From NCBI RefSeq assembly GCF_047496725.1, contig NC_132983.1, positions 9,089,001 through 9,153,000 of the forward strand: 64,000 bases of DNA. The letters run 5' to 3'. The notes beneath the pieces are model-generated. The model did no database searches, was not told where the DNA came from, and saw nothing but the letters and a program-made list of their open reading frames with translations. The DNA is from Anoplolepis gracilipes. Lineage: Eukaryota > Arthropoda > Insecta > Hymenoptera > Formicidae. Made by a program: the position numbers and the translations under genes. Below are positions 1 through 12,584 of the stretch, in pieces; position 1 is the first letter of the stretch; each line of letters opens with the position of its first letter.

Positions 1-121
1 ATTCTTGCATAAGATCTACCATAAATTCTAATGGTGTAGAGTTAATAGAGTGCCATCCGATCATCTGACAGATCTGAGCAACAACTACTTTTAATATACT
101 TCGACTGTATTCAGCTGACAT
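1..121 (-). CDS. Taf3: TAF3 (TFIID subunit), first coding exon, partial
   Basis: The minus strand reads from ATG at 121-119 to the window edge. The 40 codons begin MSAEYSRSILKVVVAQICQM and include the stretch IGWHSINSTPLEFMVDLMQE. This is the start of the bromodomain-associated histone fold of TAF3 (Drosophila Bip2), which pairs with TAF10 inside TFIID in the nucleus. In this family the fold lies at the extreme N-terminus, so the ATG fits. A splice acceptor (TTTTTTAG) ends at 128, six bases before the start codon. An upstream non-coding exon with a donor near 600 (CAG/GTAAGT on the minus strand) probably precedes it. The PHD finger expected at the C-terminus lies outside the window. The gene is divergent from tra2. 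Identification rests on recognising the histone-fold sequence and is fairly secure; the rest of the gene cannot be judged. Confidence 0.85.
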   Translation of the reverse strand, partial: MSAEYSRSILKVVVAQICQMIGWHSINSTPLEFMVDLMQE

Positions 122-127
122 TTTTTC

Positions 128-895
128 CTAAAAAATTATTAAAGTATATATTTAAATATTTTGATACAGCATTCTTTTAAAACCAAAATTATTGTATAAA
201 CTATGTGTTAATGTGTCAATTATATAAACAGTAACAACAAATAAAATAGAAGAAAACTAAAACATTACGCTTATATATAATTGAATTTAAAAATTTTATA
301 ATACCTATACATGCAATACAATCATAAAAAAATATATTTATTATTGTTTCGAAAACTATAATGCAAGAGAAATTACACAAACTGTCATTTTGTATATACA
401 AATGCTGAATAATTACAAAAATGTTACATAAATTTTGCATAAAAATCTAAAATCTCCTTCAAATAGAATAATCAATATCCTTATAAAAAGTTAATTGTAT
501 AAATTGTAGATCCAACTAAAGACGGTTGTCAAACTCGATTACTTTAAAATTGCGGTAAGATGAAAAAAAGAGAATTAAATTCGATTAACGTTGACTTACC
601 TGAATGTAATATGACGAAGTCGTAAAAAATATTTTCCAGTTCTCGAATCAAATTTCACATTCACGCGTTAACGCGATCGATGTCATCGTATTCAATACTT
701 GAGAACTTGTTTTTTTTTTTTTTTTTTTTTCTTTTACGCGCATCAAATTGTAACGCAACTGGACGCAATGCAAACTTTAAAACTTGTACGTCGCCATTCT
801 TATTCTCAAATCTTTTCCGACTACGGCTGCGTTCCAATATTCACTGCCAGTACTGAAAATCTATAGTATACGTCATGGTATAATCACAATATCTA
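128..895 (-). promoter_or_regulatory. TAF3 first intron, 5' UTR exon and promoter region
   Basis: From 128 to about 600 is AT-rich sequence read as the first intron of TAF3. The minus-strand donor is at about 599-600. From 601 to about 840 the composition is more mixed, with several CG dinucleotides, which fits a 5' UTR exon and promoter. A run of about 20 T lies at 711-730. No TATA box or start site could be fixed. The short open frame at 216-440 has no family features and was left out. Confidence 0.45.
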
Positions 896-1060
896 CCACA
901 GACTTTTATATAATACTAGACTGCTAACTTCTTATGTATAAGGCAGCTCTAATTTTATGTACATACAAACAAGTATGTATAGCATCTCTTTCTGCGCATG
1001 CGCTATGAAGGCGTGTGTTGCACGCATGTATATACATACTAAGTATGATAGGTCGGTATT

Positions 1061-1185
1061 CATAGTCCGATCTTATATTTAAGATCGTCTTAAGATCCTG
1101 TTCAACCAATCAAATAGCCGCATAGCATCATTTTATTGGTTGAACGAGATCTTAAGATAATCTTAAATATAAGATCGGACCATAG
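1061..1185. repeat. Small palindromic MITE
   Basis: The left arm (TCCGATCTTATATTTAAGAT onward) is matched by a reverse-complement right arm that ends ATATAAGATCGGAC. Both arms reach an inner CAACCAAT / ATTGGTTG pair, so the unit can fold into a hairpin with arms of about 50 bases. It directly abuts the next element at 1181. Non-coding. Confidence 0.6.
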
Positions 1186-1587
1186 TATAACTAGTAGGAG
1201 CACTCCGAGCTTTTTCGGAGTTGTGTCGATCCGTTCTGCGCATCCGCCATGTTTTTGGGAGGAACCAATCAGACAATTAATTGTATATGTGGTAGTGTGA
1301 AATTTATGAGAGTGCATCACAGAGGTAACAATATTATATATTTGTGAATATAAAACTATAAATTATTTTTATTTCTTTTATTTTTTACATAATTTTGTAA
1401 CTTTTTCTTAATTTTTTAAAATTTATAAAATTTTTATACATTTCTTTCACGGCATAAATGTAACGCAGATTCTTTGAACGATTGATACGCCACTGAATAT
1501 TAGTCTAAAAACATGGCAAAATACCACGTGATCAAAGACAAAAAGATCAAAGTGCCGACAAAGAGTGCTTCTACTAGTTATACTCAT
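1181..1587. mobile_element. 0.4-kb MITE, family CATAGTATAACTAGTAG, copy 1
   Basis: The ends are CATAGTATAACTAGTAGGAG and its inverse (CTACTAGTTATACT). Copy 2 lies inverted at 23147-23553. The bodies match throughout, including TCAATCGTTCAAAGAATCTG and the CACGTGATCAAAGACAAAAAG block. The right border of this copy is blurred by a repeated TTATACT(C)ATAG between 1577 and 1607. The TIR resembles that of the P-type element at 43007. The open frames at 1102-1320 and 1447-1707 run through this repeat and were not called as genes. Confidence 0.7.
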
Positions 1588-1814
1588 AGAGTCTATGGTT
1601 ATACTATGAATACTGGCCATAGACAAGCTTATATAAAAGATATAAAATAACTGCACATTTGTATCCCATAATTTAATATTTATATTTCTTACTTTTTTTA
1701 CTAACACGACATGTGTTCTGATAAGAATTAGAGATCGAAAGCAGGTTAAAAGGTCATGTACTGATCATAATGGCATCGGCACATGTCAGCGCATGCGTAG
1801 AAAGAGTTACCTTA

Positions 1815-1935
1815 GGGCGCGTTCGAAGAGACGCTATTAGCGCTAACAGTATCGTTCTATCTTTGTTCAACTTTTAATGAGTAACAAAGACAGAACGACA
1901 CTATTAGCGCTAATAGTATCTCCCCGAACGCGTCC
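1815..1935. mobile_element. PIF/Harbinger-type MITE with TTA duplication
   Basis: A 121-bp palindrome begins GGGCGCGTTCGAAGAGACGC and ends GAACGCGTCC. TTA lies immediately on both sides (1812-1814 and 1936-1938). A 3-bp TTA duplication with GGG..GTTC ends is the signature of PIF/Harbinger elements. Similar palindromes lie at 42652-42780 and, more distantly, 14851-14987. Confidence 0.7.
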
Positions 1936-2013
1936 TTAGTACATAAAATTCGAGGACACTATATAAGCAAAATCTAGGGAGTTAGCAGTCTAGTATTATA
2001 TAGAAGTCTGTGG

Positions 2014-2633
2014 AGAAATATCTTCTCTCTCTTTCTTTTCTACGTTATTTCCTGTTTCTATTTCTTGTTGCCTGGCATTGTGTAAGGGACTTTAGTTATA
2101 CTATGGTTTTACCACAAATAACTGCAATAGAAAACATAAGCGGTTATTCCGGGAGGGTCCCATTAGCCTACGAGCCTGATAGCGCACAACCACACATATC
2201 GGCCGATGCTTAAGGTAACCAGCACAGTTTACCAATCAGAAGGTCCTAGTGTTCTAACTGACCAATTAGCAACACTCGTGCGCTATCAGATCCCGTCCGT
2301 TATTCCAATCCCTCTTTAGAGGATCACCAATCACAGTTGTATGTGAGAAGAATAATCAAATGTGATTGGTCAATTCCTTAAGGCTTAAGGCTTACTATAC
2401 CTATTGTAGATCTGGCCTAAAGCTTGAATCACCATTTCCATATCCATAGCAACGCTGCCGGATGTTGGTATATTCATTTGTATACATATGTATATCTGGG
2501 CCCGGCGTTTCCTGTATTCCTGCCGAAAGAGTAGGTACGCCATTATCGTCGTGAGTTGATGACACAGATTTTCTGCCTGTAAATTTCCCATATTCTTTCT
2601 TCCTTTGATCAAGGCCTTTAGAGAAGATTAATA
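2014..2633 (+). promoter_or_regulatory. tra2 upstream region and probable 5' UTR
   Basis: This stretch lies between the composite element and the tra2 start codon. It has more balanced composition than its surroundings, with CCAAT-type motifs (ACCAATCA near 2231, ATCACCAATCAC near 2325, GTGATTGGTC near 2362). No transcription start was fixed. The open frames at 2010-2213 (+) and 2385-2775 (-) have no recognisable family features and overlap the tra2 first exon region. Confidence 0.4.
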
Positions 2634-2968
2634 ATGAGTGACATCGAGGTAAGTACAACGAGCTTCGTACAACAACGAGCTTTTTATCGTATGAATTATG
2701 ATAAATATGATACGGACTCCTTGAGCAGCCATTATATCGATCCCAACGCGGTCTTATAGCCATTATCAATTCCATGCAAACACAATATTCATACGAATAC
2801 TCGATATACGATTTTTAATCTTGCCTATTAATTTTAGAACTTATTTCAACAGAAAATTATGAATATGACTAATACGTTGAATTCTCTCCTAGCATCATGT
2901 GATAATAATAGTATCATCTTTTAATATAAATGTTGTAAGGTTATAAATATTGAAATTATATATTCTAG

Positions 2969-3018
<50 letters not shown>

Positions 3019-6000
3019 CAATGTATATGCAATTATTATTGTTAAGAATATACAGTATAAAGAAAACATTTCAGACAATTTCTGAATAGGTTTAAACTGC
3101 AGAAGGATGGATAAAATTACTGATTTTTGCCTAAAAAATGTAAGTTATATATGTTTTCTTATGGTTTCAACTGAATATAAAAATATCTGTTTTATTGATT
3201 TAAATCCATAAAAAAATGGTCAAAATTTGCCTTAAATGTGTCCAAATAAGTTATTTTTAATAATAACTTGATTAATATCAATTTTGTTCTAATTATTTAA
3301 TTATTTGTATTATATAGTTTAGTTTTTATAATTTTTTACTGAAACTAAGGATACATTTTAAAATAAAATACCTTCAAAAATCTAACATAGCAAAATCAAT
3401 ATAACATAAAAATTAAAAAAAATGTGTATCAATTTAATCAAAGAATTTTAAGTCTCATGAAATACACACCTTCATACATTGTACAGTTTTAAATATGTTA
3501 AAATAGTAGATTTTTTACACCACTATAAAAATGCTTCTGATATTTCAGTTATAGCAGTTATTTATTATGAAATTGTAGAATTGATACTCGTGTAGTTGGC
3601 TGTTGCTCATATGTAACAATTCTCTGATTTTTTGCATATGCTCGATATTTGGATTTGATGCCTATACCTGGTGATTTAAATAATATTTTTTATAAACAAG
3701 AATATATTTTATGTCGAAGTCTACAGATTCTGATTACGAATAAAACAAAATACTATACAGTATAATATGAAAAGAAGTATAGGCCTCTACAAGCAAATAT
3801 CTACTATTAAAAAACCTAATGCGCCTCTAGATGGAACCTCTATGATGTGAAAAAAGCTCACTATTTTAACGTATTTAATTGTACAATGTATGCAGGTGCA
3901 CATTTGATGAGATTTTGGGATTTTTTGAATAAATTGGCTATCTTTTTTTGTTTTTTTTTTTTTTTTTTTTTTTATATTGATCTTACTATATTAGATTTAG
4001 CATTTCTAAAGTGTTTTCTTAGTTTTCAGTACAATGTTATAAAACTAAATTATAATACAAATAATTAAATAATTGCAACAAAACTAATACTAATTGAATT
4101 ACTAAAGTGATTTTAATAGTAACTTATTTTGATACATTTAAGAGGATCCAAAAGCTGTTCTATATTATCGACCAAAATCTAACCTAACATAACAATATAT
4201 TTGCTTAATATAAAAGTTACAATTTATACACATAAAATAAAATAAGTTTCCACTCTAAGGATTGCATGAAAGAATATTTGTGAACTTTTAAAAATGAGTT
4301 TAGAAGCTTAGGTAAAAAACATTCATTGCAGAAAATATGCAACAACATTTTCTACAAAATGTTTTTTACCTAGGCTTCTAAGCTCATTTTTAAAAGTTCA
4401 CAAATATTCTTTCATTTGAATTTTGATTATTTTTCCACAGGCTTAAACCAATAAAAAGAGTATTTTCATATTCAGCAGCTCAAAAATTGTAATAAAACAA
4501 ATGTAACTTATGTTATAGTTTTTAGGCAAAAATCAGTCCATTTTACCAATCCTCCTTTGTATAATACATATATTTGTATTAAAATATATACACAAATATA
4601 TTTATTATAGTAAAAATAAAAAATGTGTATGTATACATATCATGTTTTAAACAAAAAAAAATCAATTTGTAATAAAGTTATCATGTTATTTTTTACAATA
4701 TAAAAGAATATATATTATTGTGTATTATTATATATTAAATTCTGTTATTCAAATTCAATTTGGTCTAAAAAGTTATCTTTTATTTTAAAATATTAAATAT
4801 TATTGAAAAATTTAACTCTGTTCTTACATTGAACATCTTGTATTTTTCATTATGTATTAAAGGTGTAATACGGCCATATATCTTAATAATTAAAATATGT
4901 GTAAAATGAATGTACACATACAATAGTACAATAATATTATTGTATTGAAACACATTAATATGTGCTCACACTAGTGAACACTGTGTTATACTGTGTCTTG
5001 CTGGAAAGTTCCTATTGAATGTGCATACAATAAAATAAAATTGCAAGTAATGGCATTAATTAATGAGTTAAAAATGTTGAGAATTTATATATTTCTGAAA
5101 TTTGTATATATGTACGTTTTGGGCAGGAATCTTGTAACTTTTTTCCTACTGTGAAAATGAAAAATTTTATCATTGGCAATATGTATAATGATGAAATTTT
5201 TTTATGTCTCTTTGATAGAGAAAAAAAACTATGCTCACTGCCATGCATTCAATATTTGATGACAGATTAGATTTAGTTTATTAATTGTAGATATTTATTC
5301 CTTACCTGTTGGCTTTGGAAGGGATTTTACAAAAACTACAGTGCCTACAGTATAATGCATATAAAATATAAGTTTTATATAACAATGTCTCTTATTAGTA
5401 TATAGTAATAATTTGATTTGCTAAATTTCTGTAATTATTCAATATTTAAGGTTGCACATATAGCAAAAATATAATAATAATTTAGTTTTTACATTTCTAC
5501 ATAATAAAATAAAACAATAATAAAAGGGACAACAATAACATAGTTTTTAATCTGTTACCATTGAGAAGAATTTGAAGGGACTTGAAACTTTGGCAAATTA
5601 TGTTTATTTTGAGCTTACGCAAAAAACTTTTATAAACTATTTTATCACGCATTACTTACTGTGTTCAGGTTCTAATTACCCTTCCCTCTTTACTATTAAA
5701 TTTATATAGAGTCTTGTCTAAATTAATCTTAATTGTTTTATTTATTAAGCTTAATTATCTTATTAATATAATTATTTTCTTTAATCTTATTATTATTTAT
5801 TATTTATATATTACTTATTTTATTTTATTTTAATAACATGGTTTGTGTGTTTTGCAGAGAAGTGGTAGTCGCAGCGCGAGTCCACGTAGACCACGAACTG
5901 CGGATGGTGGTCTGAGGGATTCGCGGTCACATTCGAGATCGCGTAAATCACGCGAGCGGAAGGAAACGCACAGAGAGGTCAAGTACTCCAGATCGCGAAG

Positions 6001-7265
6001 CCGTTCCGTGTCGCGTGGCCGGAAGTCGTCGTATCGTGGCAGCAAGTACACAAGTGTTGGCCATCGCGGTAGCAGCCGTAGTCGGAGTCGCTCGCCATAT
6101 CGTAGCAACCGTTACTCCCGCAGTAGATCACGCTCGTACTCACGATCACGATACTCCCGCGATCGTCATGTATACCGGTCTCACTCTCGCAGTCCAATGT
6201 CATCTAGACGACGACACGTCGGCAATCGCGACAATCCATGTCCCTCCCGATGTCTAGGTGTATTTGGACTGTCGATTTTTACGACGGAACAACAAATCCA
6301 TCACATTTTCTCGAAATATGGTCCTGTTGAACGAGTACAAGTCGTTATTGACGCAAAGGTACATTTATTTGTCCATTTATGTACATACGTGTGTGTGTAT
6401 ATATAGGGTGAAGAAAAAGTAGGGAAATCCTGAAAAATTTCAAAAAATATAAGTTTTATAAAAAAAAAAACCCAAGACAAGATCGAGGAAAGATCCGGCC
6501 ATTTAAGGCAAGATCTATTCATTTATTTCATATTTTATTATATTAAAAAATATGACAAACGTTAAAATATCTCAGTAAATTCTTAACCAAAAGACACTTT
6601 ATTATAGTGTTTTGAAAAGCTCTCGAGATAATCTACAAAAATATGCAATTAAAAATAAGGTATTCCATTTAAGAAAATAATCTTCACATCACTTTTATTA
6701 TTCAAGATCAAATCAATGACCATCTCATGTCCCTTTTGAAACGATACAATTTTTGTCCGAAATATTTTTCTGTAAAACTATTTTTCAAGATTTTTCAGGG
6801 TTTCTATATCCTTTTTCCTTACCCTGAATATGTGTATATATACTACAATAATATAAATTATTTTTATTATATAGACTGGAAGATCTCGAGGATTTTGCTT
6901 TGTATATTTTGAATCATCGGAGGATGCCAAAGTGGCTAAAGAACAATGTACTGGCATGGATATTGATGGAAGAAGAATAAGGGTAGACTTCTCTATCACA
7001 CAGCGTGCTCACACACCCACTCCTGGAATATACATGGGAAAACCAACGCATCTACATGATAGAGGATGGGATGGACCCAGACGTAGAGAGTAAGTGTAAC
7101 TTATATAAAAAGTTCATGAAAATAATTTTAATTCTACAAAGCAAATCTTTATTTTAACTCACAAATTCATTATTAATTTAATATTTTAAAAGGCTAAAAA
7201 TGCTTTGTGCAATGTCAAATTCATGAATCTCGAAATGTATTAGATTTATTTATTTTTGATATAGC

Positions 7266-7310
<45 letters not shown>

Positions 7311-8294
7311 GATTGCATGTTGTTACACATAATGTTCTTTTTTTTTTTTTTTATTTCTCCGCTCGCGATGCAAACTAGGATCAGCTATAGAGGAAGTTAT
7401 CGTCGCTCACCCAGCCCATACTATAGCCGCCGACGTTCTCGCTATGATCGTTCCAGATCACGTTCTTATTCACCACGTAAGTATAATTTCTATTTTAATT
7501 TGTATTATTTGTAATATAAGCAGTCTGCATTCGCCTATGAATTTTATGTTGCATTATTGAAATATACTATATATTTTATTTTGTTAAAATATAAAACTTT
7601 TTCTTTTTTTATCAAAAACTAGATATTTATTTACATGATATATCATGTGATGCACATTTATTGTTAGTTAACTTTTTTATACTTTATTTTATTATATAGG
7701 TTTTTGCTTGACAAAATTTTACGGAAAAAAACTTTTATAATCATATTTTATAATATTTTATAATATTTGTATTTCTAAAGGAAGATATAACTTTATTCAG
7801 ATTTGTTATTGCCAGATAGTTTTATGCATCATACATACATATACTCGTTAATAATTTATAAAATATAAAAAAGATTGATTTGCATGTAAACTTAAATATT
7901 TTTCACACAAGATGCAAAAAGGAAATTATTGATACTAACAAATGTGTATATTTTTATTAAGAATGTTAAGAGAGAAGATACCAATGAATAATGTTTTTGC
8001 TATATTGCATTAATATTTGTTTTAAATTAAGAATTATTGAATAAAAAATAGTCCTGCTGTGATATTTCTTATTTATAAATTCATATTTTTGCAGACTGCT
8101 TATATATTTCCAATTGAAATGATAAAAAGATTAATTGGATTGCAAAGTAAGTAGTGCAAGTTAGTGAGAAATGGCAGACAGATGCGTCAGAGAAATGCAT
8201 TCGATAAATCGGTAGCAATTAAGCAGCAATCCGTAATTTGCGTAACAATCATCATGGTTTTTTTGTTCCTTAATGAATTTCAGGTCGGTATTAA
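2634..8294 (+). CDS. tra2: Transformer-2 (Tra2) RNA-binding splicing factor
   Basis: Five coding exons: 2634-2648 (MSDIE), 5858-6358, 6875-7089, 7379-7476 (or from 7385) and 8284-8294. The joined frame is open and codes for about 279 residues. Order: an Arg/Ser-rich N-terminal domain (residues 6-120, many RSRSRS runs); one RRM starting CLGVFGLSIFTTEQQ with RNP1 as RGFCFVYF; a Gly/Pro linker (HTPTPGIYMGKPTH); and a short second RS domain ending SPRRY. This is the typical Tra2 layout. Tra2 binds exonic enhancers in the nucleus with Tra/Fem and SR proteins and is needed for sex-specific splicing in insects. The RRM is split between exons 2 and 3. Intron 1 (3.2 kb) and intron 3 carry transposon copies. 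A possible alternative exon lies at 8095-8146. The only uncertainty is the exon-4 acceptor (TAG at 7376-7378 or CAG at 7382-7384). Confidence 0.95.
3100..4559. mobile_element. 1.46-kb inverted-repeat element in tra2 intron 1
   Basis: The left end (GGATGGATAAAATTACTGAT, then TTTTGCCTAAAAA) is matched inverted at the right end (TTTTTAGGCAAAAATCAGTC, then CCTCCTTTGT). Further inverted pairs lie inside: about 3230-3350 against about 4010-4150, and a tight hairpin at 4266-4415 with arms of over 60 bases around GAACTTTTAAAAATGAG. No transposase frame. The TA run at 2970-3015 lies just outside. Confidence 0.65.
5858..6240 (+). other. Tra2 N-terminal RS domain block
   Basis: This part of exon 2 is GC-richer than its surroundings and codes for the Arg/Ser-rich domain. 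Its low-complexity codon use creates long open frames on other strands (5830-6108 and 5979-6203 minus, 6015-6257 plus). These are shadows, not genes. Confidence 0.8.
6404..6826. mobile_element. CAGGGTG-type MITE in tra2 intron 2, copy A1
   Basis: Begins AGGGTGAAGAAAAAGTAGGG and ends inverted as TCCTTTTTCCTTACCCTG, directly flanked by TA-rich repeats. The internal block AGATCGAGGAAAGATCCGGC recurs in copies at 32200, 51964 and 56366. It has TIRs and no coding capacity. The ends and TA setting suggest a Tc1/mariner-type MITE; this assignment is an inference. Confidence 0.75.
8095..8146 (+). other. Possible alternative (poison) exon of tra2
   Basis: A good acceptor (TTTTTGCAG, ending 8094) and donor (CAAA/GTAAGT at 8146/8147) define a 52-base exon between exons 4 and 5. 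If used after exon 4, the frame reads HCLYISN and stops at 8115-8117, replacing the normal RRY end and leaving a stop upstream of another splice junction. This is read from sequence only. Confidence 0.4.
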
Positions 8295-9740
<1,446 letters not shown>

Positions 9741-10373
9741 AAAATAAAAATAAAAGTATCTCCATCATCTTCTCCCTCCACCATCCTAAGACCTCTCCAA
9801 GAAAACATTGTTCTGTTATGAATTTTATCTATCCAATAGTAGTCAGATTTTATCATAATATTTCATCAATAAATGTTTTTCTACCATGACCGACTATCCC
9901 TTTTCTTTTTACATTACATTTTGCATAATATATCAACAACTTTTTACATTTGCACTAAAAAGAATTCTAGATTAATCTATTTCAATAATTCTGCATTAAT
10001 ATTGCCTTTACAAATTTATAGATCTTAATCTTGTAAAAGTATGTGATGTATACATATATAATAGAGAAATCCGACTATCTTGTCTTGATTTGAAATATGC
10101 TAATAATAATAAAACCAGCTTCCAGTAAAAAATTCCTCGAGTTCATAAATCCCAATTTGCATCCTTTTTATTACTATGTACATAGTTTATGGAGGAAAGA
10201 AATAATAGGAGGAAAAGAAAGAAGTTAGATATCGAGCACAGGAGTCATAGCAGATCATAATAGTAATTGTTATAATTTATAGTGGAACCTTTTAATTTAT
10301 GTAAGTATATATAAAATATAATTTCAATAAATGCATTTAATTGTGTGTGTACACATATATTACTCTATTATAT
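9741..10373. other. Intergenic, no feature seen
   Basis: AT-rich sequence between the microsatellite and the next MITE. No coding features, inverted repeats or RNA genes were recognised. Confidence 0.5.
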
Positions 10374-11357
10374 AGGGTGATTCAAAACAACCTAATGTCC
10401 TTAAAATAACATTCCTGAGTAAATTCTGAGACGATTTTTTTCCTTTTACAAAATTTTGTCTGAAGCTTAGTGTCTGAGTTATAATTAAAAATAGTTAACT
10501 ACGGCTCCTGAGTACTCGCCGCGGAACTTCGATGTCGACGGTGGCGACATATAGTTTTGTCTCTTTCTCTCTTTTGGGAAATATGTCAGAAGCGAGAAAT
10601 GACAGCCCAATTTATGTTGCAACCTACGTCGTAATTATTTGCTTTTTGGTAGTGTTGTGATGTGCAACGTATTTATGAAACTTGTGAAAATGGACGGCTG
10701 CCAAGCTGTGTAAGGAATAAACTGTGTAAAGTAACATTTTCCTCCTTTCGACAGCTGTCAAATCGCGTGTTTTTCCGCATTTCAAGAGTTCATTTCGGAC
10801 TCAATTTACAGTTATTTATCAATTGTCAGGAGAAAGGATTACCAGCCGTCCATTTTTACAAGTGTTCTGAAGAGATTGGTAGTATTATTTCGTTGAAATA
10901 TGTTTTTATTTACATGTCAGTCGCAACATAAATTAGGGTATCATTTCTCGCTTATGACGTCACGATTTCAATATGGCCGCGGTGACTACTCAGGAGCCTT
11001 ACGATCCGAGTACAACGGACAAGCAGGGACGATGCAACACGTCATGAAACAAATGACTCTTTTAGACAGTTAATAATATCATCTAATAATAATTATTATA
11101 CAATATTGTTTGAAGTTTATTGAATTATTATTGCATTCTATACAATACTATACAATATTAATGACTGCAGGGAAGCCATTCATCTCATGATGTGTTGCGT
11201 CGTCCCTGCATGCTCGTTATATCCGGCTCGTAAATAACTATTTTCAATTGTAACTCAGAAACTAAGCTTCAGACAAAATTTTGTAAAAATAAAAATCGTC
11301 TTAGAATTCGCTCAAGAACATGTCATTTTAAGGACATCAGGTAGTTTTGAATCACCC
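10374..11357. mobile_element. ~1-kb TA-flanked MITE, ends AGGGTGATTCAAAAC
   Basis: The left end AGGGTGATTCAAAACAACCT and the right end AGGTAGTTTTGAATCACCCT are inverted. The similarity continues inward for about 150 bases (AAAATTTTGTCTGAAGCTTAG on both sides). A second inverted pair lies inside (CGGCTCCTGAGTACTCG near 10503, matched near 10985). Flanked by TA. The open frame at 10662-10931 has no family features. Probably mariner-like and non-autonomous. Confidence 0.75.
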
Positions 11358-11736
11358 TGTATATACTAAAATGAAGAAAAAAGCTGTTTGTTATCGCCTC
11401 TGTCCTTTTCATGGAGCGAATAAAAGCTGGCATTTTACCCCCATTTCATCACAATGCAAAGCAGCGTTTAAAAAGCGACAATTGCTGACATAACTGCAAA
11501 AATGGAGTTGGAATATAATCATTACGTCGAGTACGTAAAATATAGACATACAGTAGCGGTGATAGCTGAAATTAGAAGACGGTGTATAGCTGCTGCAGTT
11601 GCTGCGATGTGTTTATGAAAAAAAAAAGAAATAAAAAGAAAAAATTTTGGGTAGATCCGATTTTTAAAAATTTTTAAATTTTTAAAATTTACTGTATGTA
11701 TATAAATTAAAAAATACTGTATGTACTCGTGCTACG
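11358..11736. other. Intergenic, no feature seen
   Basis: Sequence between two transposable elements. It has short, locally GC-richer stretches (11400-11610) but no open frame of note and no repeat that could be matched elsewhere in the window. Confidence 0.4.
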
Positions 11737-12131
11737 CATAGACTTCTATAGACAGCGTTTTACGAGGGGCATCTGATAATCGCGGTAAAGGGGGCATCGG
11801 TGCCAGGTCGGCCATTTTCGTAACCGATCGGATGTGTTCGGCTTTCCATATATAATTACTGATTCTCAATCTAACTTTATTAATCAAAATATTTATAATT
11901 AATATATTAAATGTTTTATTTGCGTCATTTCAAATATTGTACATGATAATAAATACTATAAAGTCTTTTTTGTAATTTTTTTTTAAATCAAATAGTTTTT
12001 CTAATCGAGAAAAATATAACGTAAAAAAATTGTAATACGAAAAAAATTTAGACCCACTGATACAATCACATTTTAAATATTTTTATATTTTTTACTGTAT
12101 ATATTATTATTAAATAAATATTTTATAAAAT

Positions 12132-12192
<61 letters not shown>

Positions 12193-12576
12193 GTTATATA
12201 TATTATTATTCTAATATATATTAGCACTTAATTTTTATAAAAGGGTAAATAAAATAAAATATATGTTTGAACACGTTCCATCTCTATTTGTTCAACATTT
12301 TTTTTATTTTTGTGTTTATGATTTTTACATTTATACACAACACAAAAACTCATTTTTATATCTCTTTCTAAACTTCGATGTTAGTATGTTCTTCACACTA
12401 CTATTTAACACCATGTTTAACACATAGACAACATATATGTTAGGTTAGATATTGACCGAACATTATCGAGTCTTAACGAAATAAACCGAGTTGGCACCGA
12501 TGCGAAGAGATTCTCGCAGCATCAGAGCCCCTCTCGCCCTAAGTAGGGCCTAACGCTCTGTCTATAGAAGTCTATG
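11737..12576. mobile_element. CATAGACTTC-family element, copy a (intact ends)
   Basis: An 840-bp element starts CATAGACTTCTATAGACAG and ends with the inverse. The 8 bases GTGCTACG occur just before (11729-11736) and just after (12577-12584), a perfect target duplication. The interior is shared with copies at 19064-21559, 43053-44166 and 61178-61352. It has no transposase frame. An 8-bp duplication with CA..TG ends fits the hAT or P superfamilies. Confidence 0.9.
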
Positions 12577-12584
12577 GTGCTACG

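Larger units (their letters stand above)
896..2013. mobile_element. Composite element with ~36-bp inverted ends (CCACAGACTT...)
   Basis: The left end (896-931) begins CCACAGACTTTTATATAATA and the right end (about 1978-2013) is its near-perfect reverse complement, ending TATAGAAGTCTGTGG. A partial related end sits at 21602. Inside are at least three smaller elements: a palindrome at 1061-1185, a 0.4-kb inverted-repeat element at 1181-1587, and a short TTA-flanked palindrome at 1815-1935. No clear target duplication was found outside the ends. No transposase frame is present, so it is non-autonomous. It separates the TAF3 and tra2 promoters. Confidence 0.6.

Noticed and set aside
2385..2775. 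124-codon minus frame across the tra2 first exon
   Set aside because: It overlaps the tra2 start on the other strand and has no family features.
4966..5003. TTATACTGTGT resembling the P-type TIR
   Set aside because: Only about ten bases match, with no partner end or target duplication nearby.
5830..6203. Antisense frames across tra2 exon 2
   Set aside because: They are shadows of the biased codon use of the RS domain; the sense frame has the full Tra2 layout.
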